Assembly (NCBI GenBank): GCA_014549065.1
Contig: JACDOX010000015.1
Location: forward strand, 248,001-312,000
Length of the DNA stretch: 64,000 bases
Direction of reading: 5' to 3'
Source of the DNA: Cardinalis cardinalis
Taxonomy: Eukaryota > Chordata > Aves > Passeriformes > Cardinalidae
Position 1 is the first letter of the stretch. Every line of letters begins with the position of its first letter. Position numbers and translations under genes: made by a program. Of the stretch, positions 37,998 through 50,840 are shown piece after piece. The notes beneath the pieces were generated by a model, which saw only the letters and a list, made by a program, of their open reading frames with translations, was not told the DNA's origin and did not search any database.

Positions 37998-38059
37998 CTG
38001 GGAGGCAGGAGCACCACGGGAGTAGGGGCGGGAATCGCAGGTTGCTGCGGCTCATCCAG

Positions 38060-41000
38060 CATCTCAGCAAAGCACATCTCACACACATCCTGTCCTAGAA
38101 TGCCTGTTAGAATTACAGGAAGCTATGTACCATCATCTCATCAAGCTGGCTGAGAACATCTCTTCTGTATTTTTAGAGATACAAGCCACAGCACATAACT
38201 AATCTGAGAATTAGCAGAATAGAACATCAGCAACATTAACACTTACCGCTCACATCTCACTTACACAAGTATTTTCAGTTGTTAAATTAGGTTCCTTTTA
38301 GCTAATAATAGACACATAATATATTCACTGTGGGGAGTATTGTGTGGTTTTGAAGTATTTAATTTTTATCAAACAACTGATTCTCTGTGAGAAGAATAAA
38401 ATTTGCTTTCTGTCAGTCATACAGTGTTCTCCTGACAGTCTGAGCCATCTGTATAAACCAATATACTTGGTCTGACTTTATCAACTCTCCATATGGCTAT
38501 AAGCTTACTTAGGTTTGTTACTCTATACTTCTGATTACATCAGAAGAGCTCAGCATTTGGCTCACGTACTGTGTACAGCCTGAAAGGAGAACTAAGCCAT
38601 TGGAGCTTGCTCAGAGTCTCCTGCTCTCCATTGCCAGAGCTTTCCAGAGTGCACTGCCCTGGCCCTTAACCCCATCCTACCCTGCCAAGCTGCACAGCAA
38701 AAAAAAAGTGCCCACATGTATTTCATTTTCTTCTGTCACTGCCAGGACTGAGGTAGCATCAGCAGAGTTGGTGGCATTCACCGCCCCCCAGTCACCAAAA
38801 TGAGCCATAGGATCTGCTCTTCCAAGAAGAATGGATCCAGCTGGATCACATAATTCATTTAGAAGAGATGAGAGCCGTGCCTNGGTGTCTGCTGTGAAAT
38901 CTGAGAAAACTGATGGACTATTGGTGACAGCATAATGCTGCCCTAGCAGGAAAATGAAGACAGACTGCCAAACTCTACTGATTTGCTAATGATGCTTATC
39001 AGCTGCAACCATCCAAAGAATTGGAAGTGGCAGAGTGGTGAGAAGAAAATCCTCAGGGAAATCAGTCTTAGAAAAACTTCTGGAAGTAGCTAAAGGAGTA
39101 GTAGGGTTCTAATTTGTTGAAGACTATTACTAGAGTTAAAAGTTCTCTTAAATGAAACAGCAAAACTTACAGGTGATTTTGCAGGTTTAGCCACGGGATG
39201 TCTTTAGAGCTGTCAATCTCTCGTCCTATATCTATTGGCAAAATGGTTTGAATTTAAAGGAACTTTTATAAAGATGTCCAAATCCTAATGAAACTTCCAA
39301 TCTTTGAAAGATACAATTATTAATCAGAGTATCTATGAAGGTGAGGGTAGAGATTTTCTGTGTGAGGATGGTCTTAGCCTTGCTGGGGAGTCAGCACAGC
39401 TCTCAGGGCTGAGGACAGCTGGACTGTGGGCCCCACATACCCAAGGGAAGGCAAATGATCCAACACTCTGCCATGCCAAATTAAAACACAGGGTCCATTG
39501 TGGGTCAGAGCCTGTCACTGCTTCATCACTGTGGTTGAGTTCAGAAGTAGAGCAAACCTCCAGAATAACAATCTAACATGGATTATAACATGTTAGAGTT
39601 ACAGTTTACCCAAATTAGGAATTAAAGAATATAATGAAANAATTCCACACATAACGAATATGTAAAAATCAGATATACTTCACTGGGCCCAAGCTCTACA
39701 CTTTCCAAAAAAAGCATCTACTACTATTTTGACAGTTCTCACTGTCTGATTTGCTCTTAGTTGGACTTTCTCACATAAGAAAATTCACCACCTTAGCTAG
39801 AAACAAAAACCTCTTTTTGTCCAAAAAAGTGGTACGCAGTTCAGGTATAAACCTGGCCTGGCAGACTCTCAGGGATAACTGGGGCATTTAGAAGAGGTTT
39901 TACAGTTCTGCCATCTGGTACCACAGTCCTAATGATCTGCATTCCCCATGGAAATGCCTTAGGGCAGAGCGATTCTTCCTTGATATGGATCTCCCACATG
40001 CAATTTTATCCAGCAGAAGGCAAGAAGGGCTTTCTCTGCCAGATATCTACTGTCAGTAAGTCTTCAGTAGCACTGCTGTAATGGAGCATTATCTGACGTT
40101 CTGCTCATGTTAGATATATTCAGATTGTTTTTATTTCCTCTTTCCCCGTTCCTGCGGATGTTGTACATTTTTGAAGCACTATTATTAAAACAGCACTTGG
40201 CTGCAAAAAGTTTGATGAAATCTTATTTTAGTCTTGTATGCAGTCTNTGAAAGTCCACAGTCTTCTGAAANTGGATAGATTTGCTACAATTTCTGTTTTA
40301 TAAAATAAAATTGGAAAAAAGGATTCAGACGATGTTGAAGTACTCTTTTGCCATTTTTGGAANAGAATATAGCAGTGTTCTATATTGAAAGAATCACAGG
40401 TTATTCCTCTGCAGAGGAGAGATAAGATATATTGTAAATGTTCTATATCAAGAACATCAATAGCTTACTAATGACCTCAAAATCAGAAATTAACTGTTTA
40501 AAAATGGAAACACAAATGCTCACTGAACATAAAGTGATTTGCAGATAACATCAGAAAATCTGAGGCATAAAATGAGATGTAACCAGTAAAGGACATAAAA
40601 GAAAGTGAGAAAACTTTTATAAATACAGTCAGGATAAAAGACCAAGAACATTTCACTGGTCTTAAGCAGGAATAGTGAAAAATTTATGAAGCAATGTAAA
40701 AGAACAAAGTGTTCAGTGCCTGAGCCTTCATAAAAAGAGTATCTGTTATCAGATTCTTAACACATTTCAGTGGTGTGGAACACCAGCTAGAATTAGGAGA
40801 GAACAGATAGTAGATATTTAGTTGAGACATGTGTGCATGATAATGGACCCTGCTGAAATCCACCTTGGAAGATTAAGAAATAATTGAAACAATCTGAACT
40901 ACTTTGAGGACACACAGAGGGCTGATCAGAATGATTATAGTGCTCTCCCTCAGAAAGAGAAAAAGAAAAGATGGAAAATTTTAGGCTAGTCAGTCCATGT

Positions 41001-42985
41001 TTAATACCTGGAATGATACCACAACAAAGTATGAAACATTCTGTGTATAAGCATTTAGGGACCTAAACATGGTAAGAAACAGCCAGCTTGTATTNATCAA
41101 AATAAGGTGTGATAAACCAAGGTAAGTTCTTTCCAAGTGAATAACTTGGCTTTTCAGAATAATTTGTCTTTTTNGNTGAAGGTAAGAAGGTAAGTAAAGA
41201 AAATGGATGTTCAGTTTATTGAAGTTGTGGCAGTCTCAGACAANCTCCTCCACAAACAAACACAGGGAATATGGCTTTTATTATATTACCATAAAATAAC
41301 CCCGCCAGCTGTAGAAAATACCTGCTTCAAGAATAGTCATTATTATTCTCAATTCCAGTTTGAAATACTGAAATCCTTCTTGTTCTCAGCACACCTGTAA
41401 TGGGAAGGGCTGATTTCCTGCAGGCACCAGAGCAGCCCTGTGCAGAGGAAGTCTGCCAGACCTTATCTGCGCTTATCACCGGACGAGCCAGGGAAGCTCG
41501 AGGCAGAGGGTTCATCTGGAAGCAATGAGACATCTCTGCAGAGCAGCCACTAAGGCAGTTCCAGCTCTCTGCCTGTGCATGTGACCGGTGCTGTCAGGAG
41601 AGAGGGAAGCAGCCACGTCTGTCTTCCAGTGACCCTGGTTGTCAGTGACTGTCAATACAATTAGCAGTTTTATCCCATCTGTAAACCAAACTGTTCCTAG
41701 GAAAGAGCAATTGGGATTGTGCTACATCACTGTGGCATCTGGCTGTGCNTGAGTTCCTCTTTCCTGGTACCCTTTGGCCTGAAGATCCTATGACTCTGGC
41801 AGGTGGAAAAAAATGCCTCTTTCAAAAGCATCTTTTTCAACATTTCTTCAGTAGAATGGAAGGACACAAATANCTGCCTCTTGTCCTTGAGGTACAGCAA
41901 ACAAATTCAATCTGGTTGTACCAGCTCTGTGAGGAATGTCTGGTAACACTTAGTCCCAGATGGCAGAGGCACATGCTGATGCAAGTTCACCCAGCTGGTC
42001 TTTGCAGTTCAGAATTTGAAGTAGCTGCAACTTTATCAAAATATTCACCAATTCACAGATTGTACAATAATANATTTATACAAATCCACAGTGAGTTGAT
42101 ACTTTCAGGTCATTAAATACAAGTCCAAATTTTGATATATATGAAATTACAATAAAATAAATAGNTTGGTAAGAATGAAGGAATTTTTGGAATACACAAC
42201 ATGCATTATTTTGCACATGTACATTTGTTTAAAAATAGATGTACATTTGTTTACACAGAATATCAGTAAGTTACTTATTATATTCCTAGGTTAGTGATCT
42301 TTATCAACTGACATACAGGAACTGAGCAATTATCTGAGCAACTGAGGCATACATGCAGTCCTCTATAGTAACTTCAACTGACAGGCTGCCATAGTTAATT
42401 GGATCACATTGGATTGGCTCACATGTGCCTAAGCCCTGTTTTACATCTGGATATAGTTCACTACATTTTTATGTNTTTTTCTTAGACTTTTCTAAGCTTT
42501 TTTATTATTATGCAATAATAGTANTTTAATAATAAAAGCAGTTAAGACTGTTTCTTTTCTCCTCTTTAAAAGCAAGAGATCAAATTGTAGGTTCTATTCT
42601 TACCATGAAATAAAACTACACCTTTAATAATAAATATTCTGTGACTAAAATGCTTCCTTTTCTATCAGCTTTCATATGGGTCATTTTCTTTCAATAAGCA
42701 AGGTCAGGGACAGCTACTCGACTATGCAAGAGTCATCTCTCCCTCAGGAGGGTTTTAAATTATAATTTACCTTATCAGTTCTAACTTCAAGTAGAAACTG
42801 ATCTGCAGGTTCTGCTTGGGGCTTTTGTGGAGTCACAGAAATTAGGTTATTAAAAAGAATCACCTTGTCTTGTCTACAGGGGACATTCCAAAAAAGGGAC
42901 AAGATTTCATCCTAAAGCAAACAACACAAAGGAAGTATGCCTGTAATTAACAATGAGTTAAGACAAAAGTGTCACGGCAAATACT
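38060..42985. other. No recognisable gene
   Basis: AT-rich unique sequence. A short duplicated TGTACATTTGTTTA motif occurs at about 42218-42255. A double GATA motif at 41461-41480 is listed separately. No recognised repeat or exon. Confidence 0.4.
41461..41480 (-). promoter_or_regulatory. Paired GATA-factor motifs
   Basis: The minus strand reads GGTGATAAGCGCAGATAAGG: two WGATAR-type sites in the same orientation, spaced by a CpG-containing linker within a locally CpG-richer patch (41455-41500). Closely spaced GATA sites occur in enhancers, but such motifs also arise by chance. Confidence 0.2.
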
Positions 42986-42989
42986 TTCC

Positions 42990-43499
42990 TCGAGTTCTCT
43001 GTGCAATTTTGGACACCACAATACAAGATATGAAGTTATTGGAGAGCATCCAAAGGAAGGCCATGAGGACGGTGAAGGACTTTGAGGGGAAGCCNTGTGN
43101 AGAGCAGTTGAGGTCACTTGGTCTGTTCAGCCTGGAGGAGACTGAGGGGAGACCCCACTGCAGTCTAGAACTTCCTCATAAAGCAAAAACGAGGGGCAGA
43201 CACTGATCTCTGTGGTGGTGACCAGTGAAGGACTCAAGGNAACAGCATCAACCTGAGCTGGGAGAAGTTTAGGTTGCATATCAGGAAAAAGTGTTTCATC
43301 CAGAGCATGGTTGGGCACTGGAGCAGAAACCCCAGAGAAGTGGTCACAGGACCAGCCTGACAGAGTTCAAGAAGCATTTGGATAATGCTCTCAGACACAC
43401 AGTGTGACTCTTGGGGTGTCCTGTGCAGGGCCAGGAGTTGGACTTGATGGCCCTGATGGGTCTCTTCCAACTCAGCATATTCTATGATTCTAAGATTCC
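42990..43499 (+). mobile_element. CR1 LINE 3' fragment, about 510 bp
   Basis: The best preserved CR1 here. It runs from the end of ORF2 (GTGCAATTTTGGACACCACA; GAGAGCATCCAAAGGAAGGCC; CTTGGTCTGTTCAGCCTGGA) through GTTTAGGTTGCATATCAGGA and TGGTTGGGCACTGGAGCAG to the 3' tail (GGCCAGGAGTTGGACTTGAT...TTCTATGATTCTAAGATTC). The conceptual frame has shifts and stops, so it is inactive. It is 5' truncated like most CR1 copies and belongs to a different subfamily from the copies at 17.9 and 35.1 kb. Confidence 0.92.
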
Positions 43500-45980
43500 A
43501 AGTTCCCATGCCAAAGAATAAGTATTCTGACATCTTTGGCTTCTTAGATTCCTGCTCTCATCTTGATGNGGGTGAAAAGCAAGGAAAAGAGGAATTTTCA
43601 TCACGGGTTCAAACTACAGCCAATACTCACTACATTTGAGTCAACAGCAAGGTGTTGTACCAAACTCACTTCTGCATCCTTCATCAAAGCAGTACCACNT
43701 ACATTACCAAAACAACTTTACATAAAAGAGAATTGGTTCTGTGGGGCTCAGAGGGGAAGAATAATAATGACAGGAGTCTAAAATTTCTNTGCTAGGTTAT
43801 TGTCCAGCCAAAGTGGTTCTTAGATAGACTGGAACTGCACCAGAAGAGGTAGTAGCTCAGCAGAAAGACAGTAGAAAGCAGTCAAGAGGTCAGGGGGAAA
43901 GGGAAAAATAAGCGTCTACCTTTNTTCATGTCTAGAATTTTGAAGAAATCTTCTTTGGTGTCTTGTCCCTCATTCGTTGATAGCAATGACAGAAGTGCTA
44001 ATGTATAAACAGCTTGTGAGTGCTTGTACCACAGGCTAAGCTGATAAAGGTGACAGGTAGCTTTTTTCCACTGTGCNATGTCCTGACTGGATGTCAAGGG
44101 AATAGGGAGATGCAGCCCCTGAGGCACCACAGAGCTCACTGTTGATGACACCACTGCTGAGGCCTCATTAGGGAAGACATGCAGCTCAGAAATGTATTAG
44201 TGTGAATGTGTGTCTGATGTCTGGACGCAATAGATTCATCAGTCATTGCTCTCCAGCACTTTCTCTTTGTCCACCCAATCTCAGTTGCCTCCTGTGACTG
44301 GCAAAAACTACAATGAACTCTTTCACCAACTTTAGGGCAAGAGGTCTCTGGTCTACTTACAATCCTGCAAGGTCCTGGCATTTGCCAATTTGTAGAGTAA
44401 GCTACTCAGAATTTAAGTTTGAAANGCAGGCTATGTATGTTAGGAATTTAATTCTAATAACATCAAGGACAGTGTTTTGAATAGTTCTCCTGAACTAATT
44501 AATTGACTGATTTTTTAAAGATTAACTGATCATAATTTTATTGTCCCAGATAATCTGAAATGCAGCTAACAATTACTGAAATTAAATCCTTCAGTAATTT
44601 TTCAATAGGTAAGCCTTATNAAGATAGTAGATCTGATCTTTGCATTAGGAGGTATCTTGCATTGTTATGGGGCTTTGGAAGCCTCAGGGAAAAAAACTGG
44701 TTTGGGCAAACACACTGCAAGGTTTTGTTTTCCCTCTTTTCTTACTATCACTGTTTCCTATCACAGAATTCTTTGGTGCTAACTCTGATACATCAGAAAC
44801 TTTATGCTTCTTTCAGGACAAAATCTCTTGGCTAGGATTAGAAAACATGATTCTACATTGTAGGATCAGAAAACGGAGGCAAATAAATGTTCTAAGGGAT
44901 ATTGGGGTGGGGGTTTTTTTGGGCACACCTAAAGATTAGAGGAAGTTGAGATGCAATATTAAGTGGAGCAGGAATGAATGTGAATGCAAGGTAATGAATT
45001 AACTAAGAAACATAAAATAACCTTGCTTTTAAAAAAACCCCAAACATTTCACTAATTAAATTATTTTTATTTGAGATCTTTAGGAATCAAAAAAAATTTA
45101 GAAATCATCTGCAGCTTTGACAAAACCACACCTCAGGAATTCAGGACATGTGATAACCAAAGATGAGCACTGTGTGTAGAACAGAAATCTGTCACTTTCC
45201 CCCCTGATGTCGCAAGCTAAAAAGCAGTAACTTTTAACTTAACCTTAGAGATCAAGCTTATGTAGAACTACGGTAGAACTGCAGTGTAATTCCTGCTCTT
45301 AGTCTTGTTCCTGCTCTTAGTCTTGCACTTCACTGACATTTGGTGTCAGTGCAGTTCTATCCATACAATGTTTACATATGCACTGANGGACTTGTCACCA
45401 CTGTGAGCTAAATGCTGAAGCCCTTACCCAGCACGGAGCCAGCCTTTCCTCAGGGTGATGCTGCTGAAGTTCTGAGGTATGTGTGAGTAAAATGCTGACT
45501 GAGCATGCTGCCACAGAGCACCAAGGGTAAGTGAATTGTCATGGCCTTCATTTGAGTGAAATTAACCAAGAGGCACGGCCGAACAAAACAGATCTCTAAT
45601 CCNAGTTACTAAGGGCTGGACTTTAATTTTACTACACTAATTCAACTACCATTACATAACTGATGCTGACATAGTTTTGGCTTAAGAAAATATTACATCA
45701 TTTTTATGAGACAAAACAGTAGAGAAAATAATCTTATTTTAGGATTTTATTTCTAATTTAAATTCTNTAGGCTGTGGTGGGCAACTAAAAGTTTGGGGAT
45801 TACAGATAGCAGGAGACTATACCTGGTTTAAGAGTGTTTATTAAAATGCAGCCTCAGTGAATCGTTCAGCAGAGCACTGAGGATTAAGCACACTACTCAG
45901 CCTGAATCCACATCATCTGCAAATCTGATATTTATAGTTGTCTCTGTATTGCCCAGACCTTTAGCAAACTATTTTTAGTG
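43500..45980. other. No recognisable gene
   Basis: AT-rich unique sequence with an exact 18-bp tandem duplication (45290-45325, listed). A consensus GTAAGT donor on the minus strand lies near 44356-44361, but no exon could be paired with it. Confidence 0.4.
45290..45325 (+). repeat. Exact 18-bp tandem duplication
   Basis: TTCCTGCTCTTAGTCTTG occurs twice in direct succession (45290-45307 and 45308-45325) without mismatch. This indicates a recent slippage event. Confidence 0.95.
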
Positions 45981-45981
45981 G

Positions 45982-46118
45982 CTAATTGTCCAGCTGCATT
46001 ACATCTTCACCTAGTTTCTCTTTCTTAGCCAAAAGGAAATTGAAACCCTGAGGAAGCAGAAAAGCCAAGCTGAATATTAAATGGCATTGAAAATGCTGGA
46101 ATAGTGGAATATAAATGT
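45982..46118 (-). other. Candidate terminal coding exon
   Basis: Minus strand: acceptor with pyrimidine tract TTTCCTTTTTTCTTCAAG, then an open frame (two nt plus 44 codons) to TAG at 45984-45982. A second acceptor inside (CTTCTGC-type tract ending CTCAG) would start the exon at 46047 in phase 0, giving 21 codons. The shared C-terminus, LLAKKEKLGEDVMQLDN then stop, is charged and protein-like. No protein is recognised. It could be the 3' part of the same gene as the exons at 50.5-51.0 kb, but the phase cannot be tested without intervening exons. Confidence 0.22.
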
Positions 46119-46170
46119 CTTGAAGAAAAAAGGAAACTGAAAAATCATCACAGGAAAATCTATCTACTTT

Positions 46171-46182
46171 GGGGGGGGGGGG
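46171..46182 (+). repeat. G12 homopolymer
   Basis: Twelve consecutive G in AT-rich surroundings. The length may be unreliable in short-read data. Confidence 0.9.
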
Positions 46183-47049
46183 ACACTTAAAAAGATTGTA
46201 CTTGTCTGTGAGAGTATGCTGAAAAAGCACATCTAATGGCTATTGTGGTGGGATAAAGCAAACAAGAGGCACAAATTAAAGCCTGGCTTTTAAATAGCAG
46301 ATTAGAACAGTAAGAGATGAATGCAAATGAAGGGTCAAAGCAGCATGAAGCCAAGAGANCCAGGACGTGTGGAAAGCCCAGGGCAGGATGGAAGAATGGA
46401 TAAAAGACATGCTGGATCAGAGGTTTTCAGCTGTTACAGCAGCATCACTGANGGCTGGATGAGATACAGGCTTCTGTCAGTAGTGGTTTAGGAGTATTAG
46501 GCTTGCCTGAACCAGCCTGACATTTCCTCAGATGTGTTTATCAACTCTCTCTGAGGGCAGCTGGCCCCTGGCACTTTGCAGCTCTGAGGGGAGGAGCAAG
46601 AATTGATTCTTCATGATTGATGCTACTGTGCTTGAATGCAGTTACTAATTCCTCTTCACAGCTGCACAGCAAGCTTCCCCCAGCCCTGAAGCACAGCTGG
46701 GACACAGCCTGTCCATGCTTCATGAGGCTCTGCACTGTTACACCCCCAGTTTATGAGGGACACCTGTAATGTTCAGCTGTCTGCTTTTCCACCAAGTGCC
46801 TGGAGGGCAATTGAGCATGCAGGAGGTTATGCCAAGCAAGCTAAGCAGAATGGGGCAGAGAGATGACAGTCACATTGAAAACTAGGCATTAAAAACCCCT
46901 GGTTCTAAGGTCAAGGGTTTATCTCCACTNTTTCCATCAGGTCCAGACTTGGCCCCATGTTGAGATTTCTTCTCTGCTGCTCAGAACTTGGAATGTGGGC
47001 TATTTGTGTTAGCACTGTAAGGATGATAATCTCACAGGTAACATTTTNA
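46183..47049. other. No recognisable gene
   Basis: Unique sequence; nothing recognised on either strand. Confidence 0.4.
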
Positions 47050-47225
47050 GAAGCTTCACAAGCTGANATGGGGTTGTTCAGCCTGGGGACACCTTATTGT
47101 ACCCTTCAGTACATAAATGGTCTTACAAGAAGGCTGAAGGGGGACTTTTTACAGGAAAAGGGGTAATGCCTTGAAGCTATAAGAGGGTTTTGTTTAGATT
47201 AAATATGAGGTAGAAATTCTTGAAC
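47050..47225 (+). mobile_element. CR1 LINE internal fragment
   Basis: Plus strand: GGGTTGTTCAGCCTGG, then a CACCTTATTGTACCCTTCAG-type segment corresponding to the ORF2 'LFSLE...QYL' region, then ACTTTTTACAGGAAAAGGGG and TTTAGATTAAATATGAGGTA near 47195-47215. Both ends are truncated and the frame is broken. It has no CR1 tail. Confidence 0.65.
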
Positions 47226-50200
47226 AGACACGTTTTCCCTCTGGCTACACAGAGAAGGCAGCAAAGAGACACTGCTCAGACCAGCACTCAACAGAAAAGT
47301 CTTCCAGGGACAACCAAATGATTTTAGAACAGTCATGACAGCATTTTCCAGTTCTGTTCCTGCTGTCCTGCTGGTAAGAAGCCTGCAGTTATTAAGCAGC
47401 TAATTATAACATCTGAACAAGCTTTTTCTTTCCCCCAGTAAATCCAGACTAGGAGTTAAAAAAAAAAACCTAGTAGACTCAAACAGCCCTTTTTTGCAAG
47501 GTGAAGTGAACAGTCTGCTGGCACACACACACATCTGATTGCCCTGGAGATCTGCTGCATGTGCACTGTGACTGCCATTTATAAAGTTTAACACTGAATA
47601 AGGGCTATTATTCATTGAAAGAGGACCAAAATATACCAGCATTTCCATCAGCTTCACAGGACAATGGATCTGCAGAGCACAGGAAACTCATTAAATTTAA
47701 GGGAAATTATAAAAATAATATAAAAATTCCTATATGTTCAACACACAAAAGAAGCAGGGAGAGCTTTCTCAATTTCTTCTTAGGAGCCTTNTGGCTGAAG
47801 GGCTTGTTACTAAAGGTTCTCTGTACCAGAAAGCAAAACTCTTTCTTACCTCCCTAAAAACATTTACCATTTAACTGAGTAATTATCAAAAAACAGTGAA
47901 GAAGTTGTACTACAAATAACACTCAGAATGATAGCTGGATGCAAATACTATTGTTTATTTGCAAATCAAATACTTTAAAAAAACCCCTTAATCTTCTTGC
48001 CTTGAGGACTCTTCAGAAGAATGTGGTCATATTTACAGTCATATAATTGCACGGTTCAACTGTATGACTTTTCAATTATGTGTTTTTTCAATCAAATAAA
48101 ATATTCGTGTATTGGTAGAGATATCTCTATACAGCTGCTATATGCAGTGAGAAATACTCATCCTTGTGGTTTTGCTCTGTACTAATTTCTATTAGAAATG
48201 GCTTTTGGTATGGATTAAGGTTCTTTCTGTGGCAGGAATGAGCAGATGTGTTCATAACCTCTTGTCAGGAGGGAACAAACCTATTGCAATTTGTGCCTGT
48301 TTACATGTGCAGACACCATGGTCATTAACAAGCCTCGCAAACACAGCAGGGGATTGCAAGCAGCAGCACTCTTGTCCAAAAATAGTCTGTAACTTGGTGA
48401 CCAGCAGGAACAAGTCCTGTGTTTATCTTCAGAAGGAACAAATATGCTTTACTTATGAGAAGCCTATGTACTGGGTCTGTCTGAGAGGTAATCAGATANA
48501 TGCAGATTGGCAGACAGATACATGGAGCATCAGGTACTGTTCTGACAGCTCTGTTGTCAGCAGAGCAGCCTCTCTGCTTCAAACAGAAGTTGACACAGTT
48601 GGTATCAGCCTTATTTTACAGTAAAGGTTCTCCATTTACAATCTCTGAATTAATTTATGTTCATATTAAGGTAAGCTGGAACAGGATACATTTAGAGAAC
48701 CAGACCAAGAAAAGTAGGAAAGAGAGCTGAATTATCTGTTCTTTTCCCCTAATGCTTTAGAGTTGCAGTTATAAATTTTATTTAAATTTCTACTTGTCCC
48801 TAAGAATAATTCTACTTGCATGCTAATTTTTTGTCACCTGAAAGCCAGAAATATTGCAATAATCTGAAGAGTCCATTAAGTTTAGTGAGGTCATATTTTT
48901 TTTGTCTATACATAACACACAGATTCTAAATTAACAGTGCTTCATCCTCCTTTCTAAACTCAAGTTCTTTTTCAGATATTTTCAAGTCATAATAAATTAC
49001 ACACACACACAAGATTTTTAAAGGACCATCCTCTCTACTGCTGTCTGCATTTCTTTATATTCAAACCTACTGTATCATGCCTATATTCTGTACTGCNGAA
49101 CCCAGTGTTTCCATCATTAGATTATAAACTGCATGGAAAAAGGCCATGTTTTATCTGAAGACAACATCTCTCTAGTGAAGTGCNCCATCCAAATCTAAAG
49201 ACAAACACCAGTATTAAAGTATAAGCAAGGTTAGTATCACATCTTGTGCAGTTAGTTAAATATTTTGGGGAGCTGCAACAAGACATTTCTGTTTGCTCTT
49301 CTTCTATTCTTCAAGTGTTAGGAAAGGCTTCCTGAAAATACAGAANACACTGTTTTTCTTTAAAACACAACAGTCACTCCCCTGGCAAAGAGTGAATGGT
49401 TTAATTCACCTGCATTTTTTCACTACCAGAGAGGCCCCCATTCTTTTTAAGCACCCTTTTTCATGTGCTATCATGGCAGTAAATAATGNCTCTACTAGAA
49501 GCAAGGTGGGTTCATTAGTTGTCTCTCCATCCATAGCTCACTGGCTCAGAAATACAGCCTCTTGCCAAGAACAGCAGTAAGCACAAATTTATTTAATGTT
49601 ACTCCCCTGTGAAGATGGTCTTGCATCATCATTCAAAGCCCTACTGCATTTAGCTCCCACTTCATCTGGGGATNAATTTGGCCTGAGTCTCATCTTGAAC
49701 AACTAACTAAGTAACTATTCTAGTTACCTCCTTTTAAAAGGGAGAAATTCCGTGTCAGACAAGGAGGAAAAGGCTCAAGGAAACAGCTCAGTNTGGAGGT
49801 CAGGACATACCATACTGGATCAATATTGTACTTGGTGATTGTGGTGTGCAGACTTCTTTCTACTGACCTTCAAACAACTCCTGCAAACTTGTTAATGACA
49901 TCCTATGAAAGGAACTCCATACAAAGTAACAGNGCTGTTAAATTTGAAGGGATGGGAGGTTAGGCATCAGTGTGAAACATCATGGAAGAACCTGACCAGG
50001 AGCAGGATAGCTTCTTGTGTTCTTTTAGCAACTAGAAGACAAGCAAAAGNGCAATGTCTAACTAAACATTGTATCTTTAGAAGACAAACACATTTTTCCT
50101 TTTGGTGTTACTGTTAACACCTTAGGTTAGTAGAAATAAACATTTTTTGCTGCTTATTGAAGACTTTCTTCATGGTTGTATTTGCATTAGCTCAGAAAAA

Positions 50201-50460
50201 AANCCCTGAACTTTCATTTTTGGCTCTACCTCACTGGAACAAATCCAAATTCTGATATCAAACTAAAGCACTTGCAGAAAATACAGAAACATAAGTGAGA
50301 ATTTCTTTAGTTCTTTTNTGACCAAACAAATATTCTTTACTAATCTTGGGTTTAAAAGGGCTTGAAGTTGGGCATCAGAGAGGTTCTTTGGTATCTTTAG
50401 AAATTCACGTTGTTTTGGCAGCATCTGCACAATATCAAAGCATGTGGAATATTGAAAGTT
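47226..50460. other. Mostly non-coding; weak exon-like signals
   Basis: AT-rich unique sequence with a short CA run (49000-49012). On the minus strand several isolated splice-like sites occur. A 35-nt segment between an acceptor (TTCCTTTCATAG) and AAG/GTCAGT is at about 49864-49900, and a strong acceptor TTCTGTATTTTCAG ends near 49335, followed by only 8 open codons. These are too short to call alone, but they lie downstream of the exon pair at 50.5-51.0 kb. A 139-codon plus frame (48205-48624) has an N and no known domain. Confidence 0.35.
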
Positions 50461-50461
50461 T

Positions 50462-50593
50462 TTATATTTCACTGTATGCCATTTTGACAAAACCAGTTTC
50501 ACTGGCCATTGACTTTGATTCCCTATTCTCATTGCCAAAAATGATATCACACTGCAGTAAAATATGTTTAGATACATCCTTTTTTTCACATAT
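50462..50593 (-). CDS. Candidate exon B, partner of 50841-50998
   Basis: Minus strand: an excellent acceptor (CTACTCTTTTTCTTTCCAG) is followed, in phase 0, by 43 open codons ending at TAA (50464-50462). The peptide starts ICEKKDVSKHILLQCD and continues with Asn/Glu/Ser and an MASETGFVKM-type segment, balanced and helical in character. Phase 0 is exactly what exon A's donor requires, with a 247-nt intron between them. The segment may end earlier at a GTGAAA donor (near 50475), or the TAA may be the true stop. A second frame from the same acceptor is open for about 110 codons, so the frame choice rests on the phase match. No N in this exon. Confidence 0.4.
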   Translation of the reverse strand: MCEKKDVSKHILLQCDIIFGNENRESKSMASETGFVKMAYSEI

Positions 50594-50840
50594 CTGGAAA
50601 GAAAAAGAGTAGACTCAAGAAGCAAATGGTCTCTTCTTGTCTAAGGCCTCCTGCTGTTGAACTGAGCAGATGGGTATAAATTTCCTGGAAAAAACATAAC
50701 AAGGAGAAATATCTCCGTTGAGTTCAGAATGCCTTGCAGCGATGGCAAGGTATCTGTCTTTCCAGACACNGTGGTAATTCTCAGGGGCTCAGCTAGCAGT
50801 CCAAAATGGAAACACAATTAATACTATCCAGGCTCCTCAC

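Noticed and set aside
48205..48624. 139-codon Cys-rich plus frame, considered as env-like
   Set aside because: No retroviral flanks, an N inside, and no recognisable env motif.
50263..50625. 120-codon minus frame overlapping exon B
   Set aside because: Starts upstream of the acceptor and is out of phase with exon A's donor; the phase-0 frame fits the splice model better. It remains an alternative if exon A is wrong.
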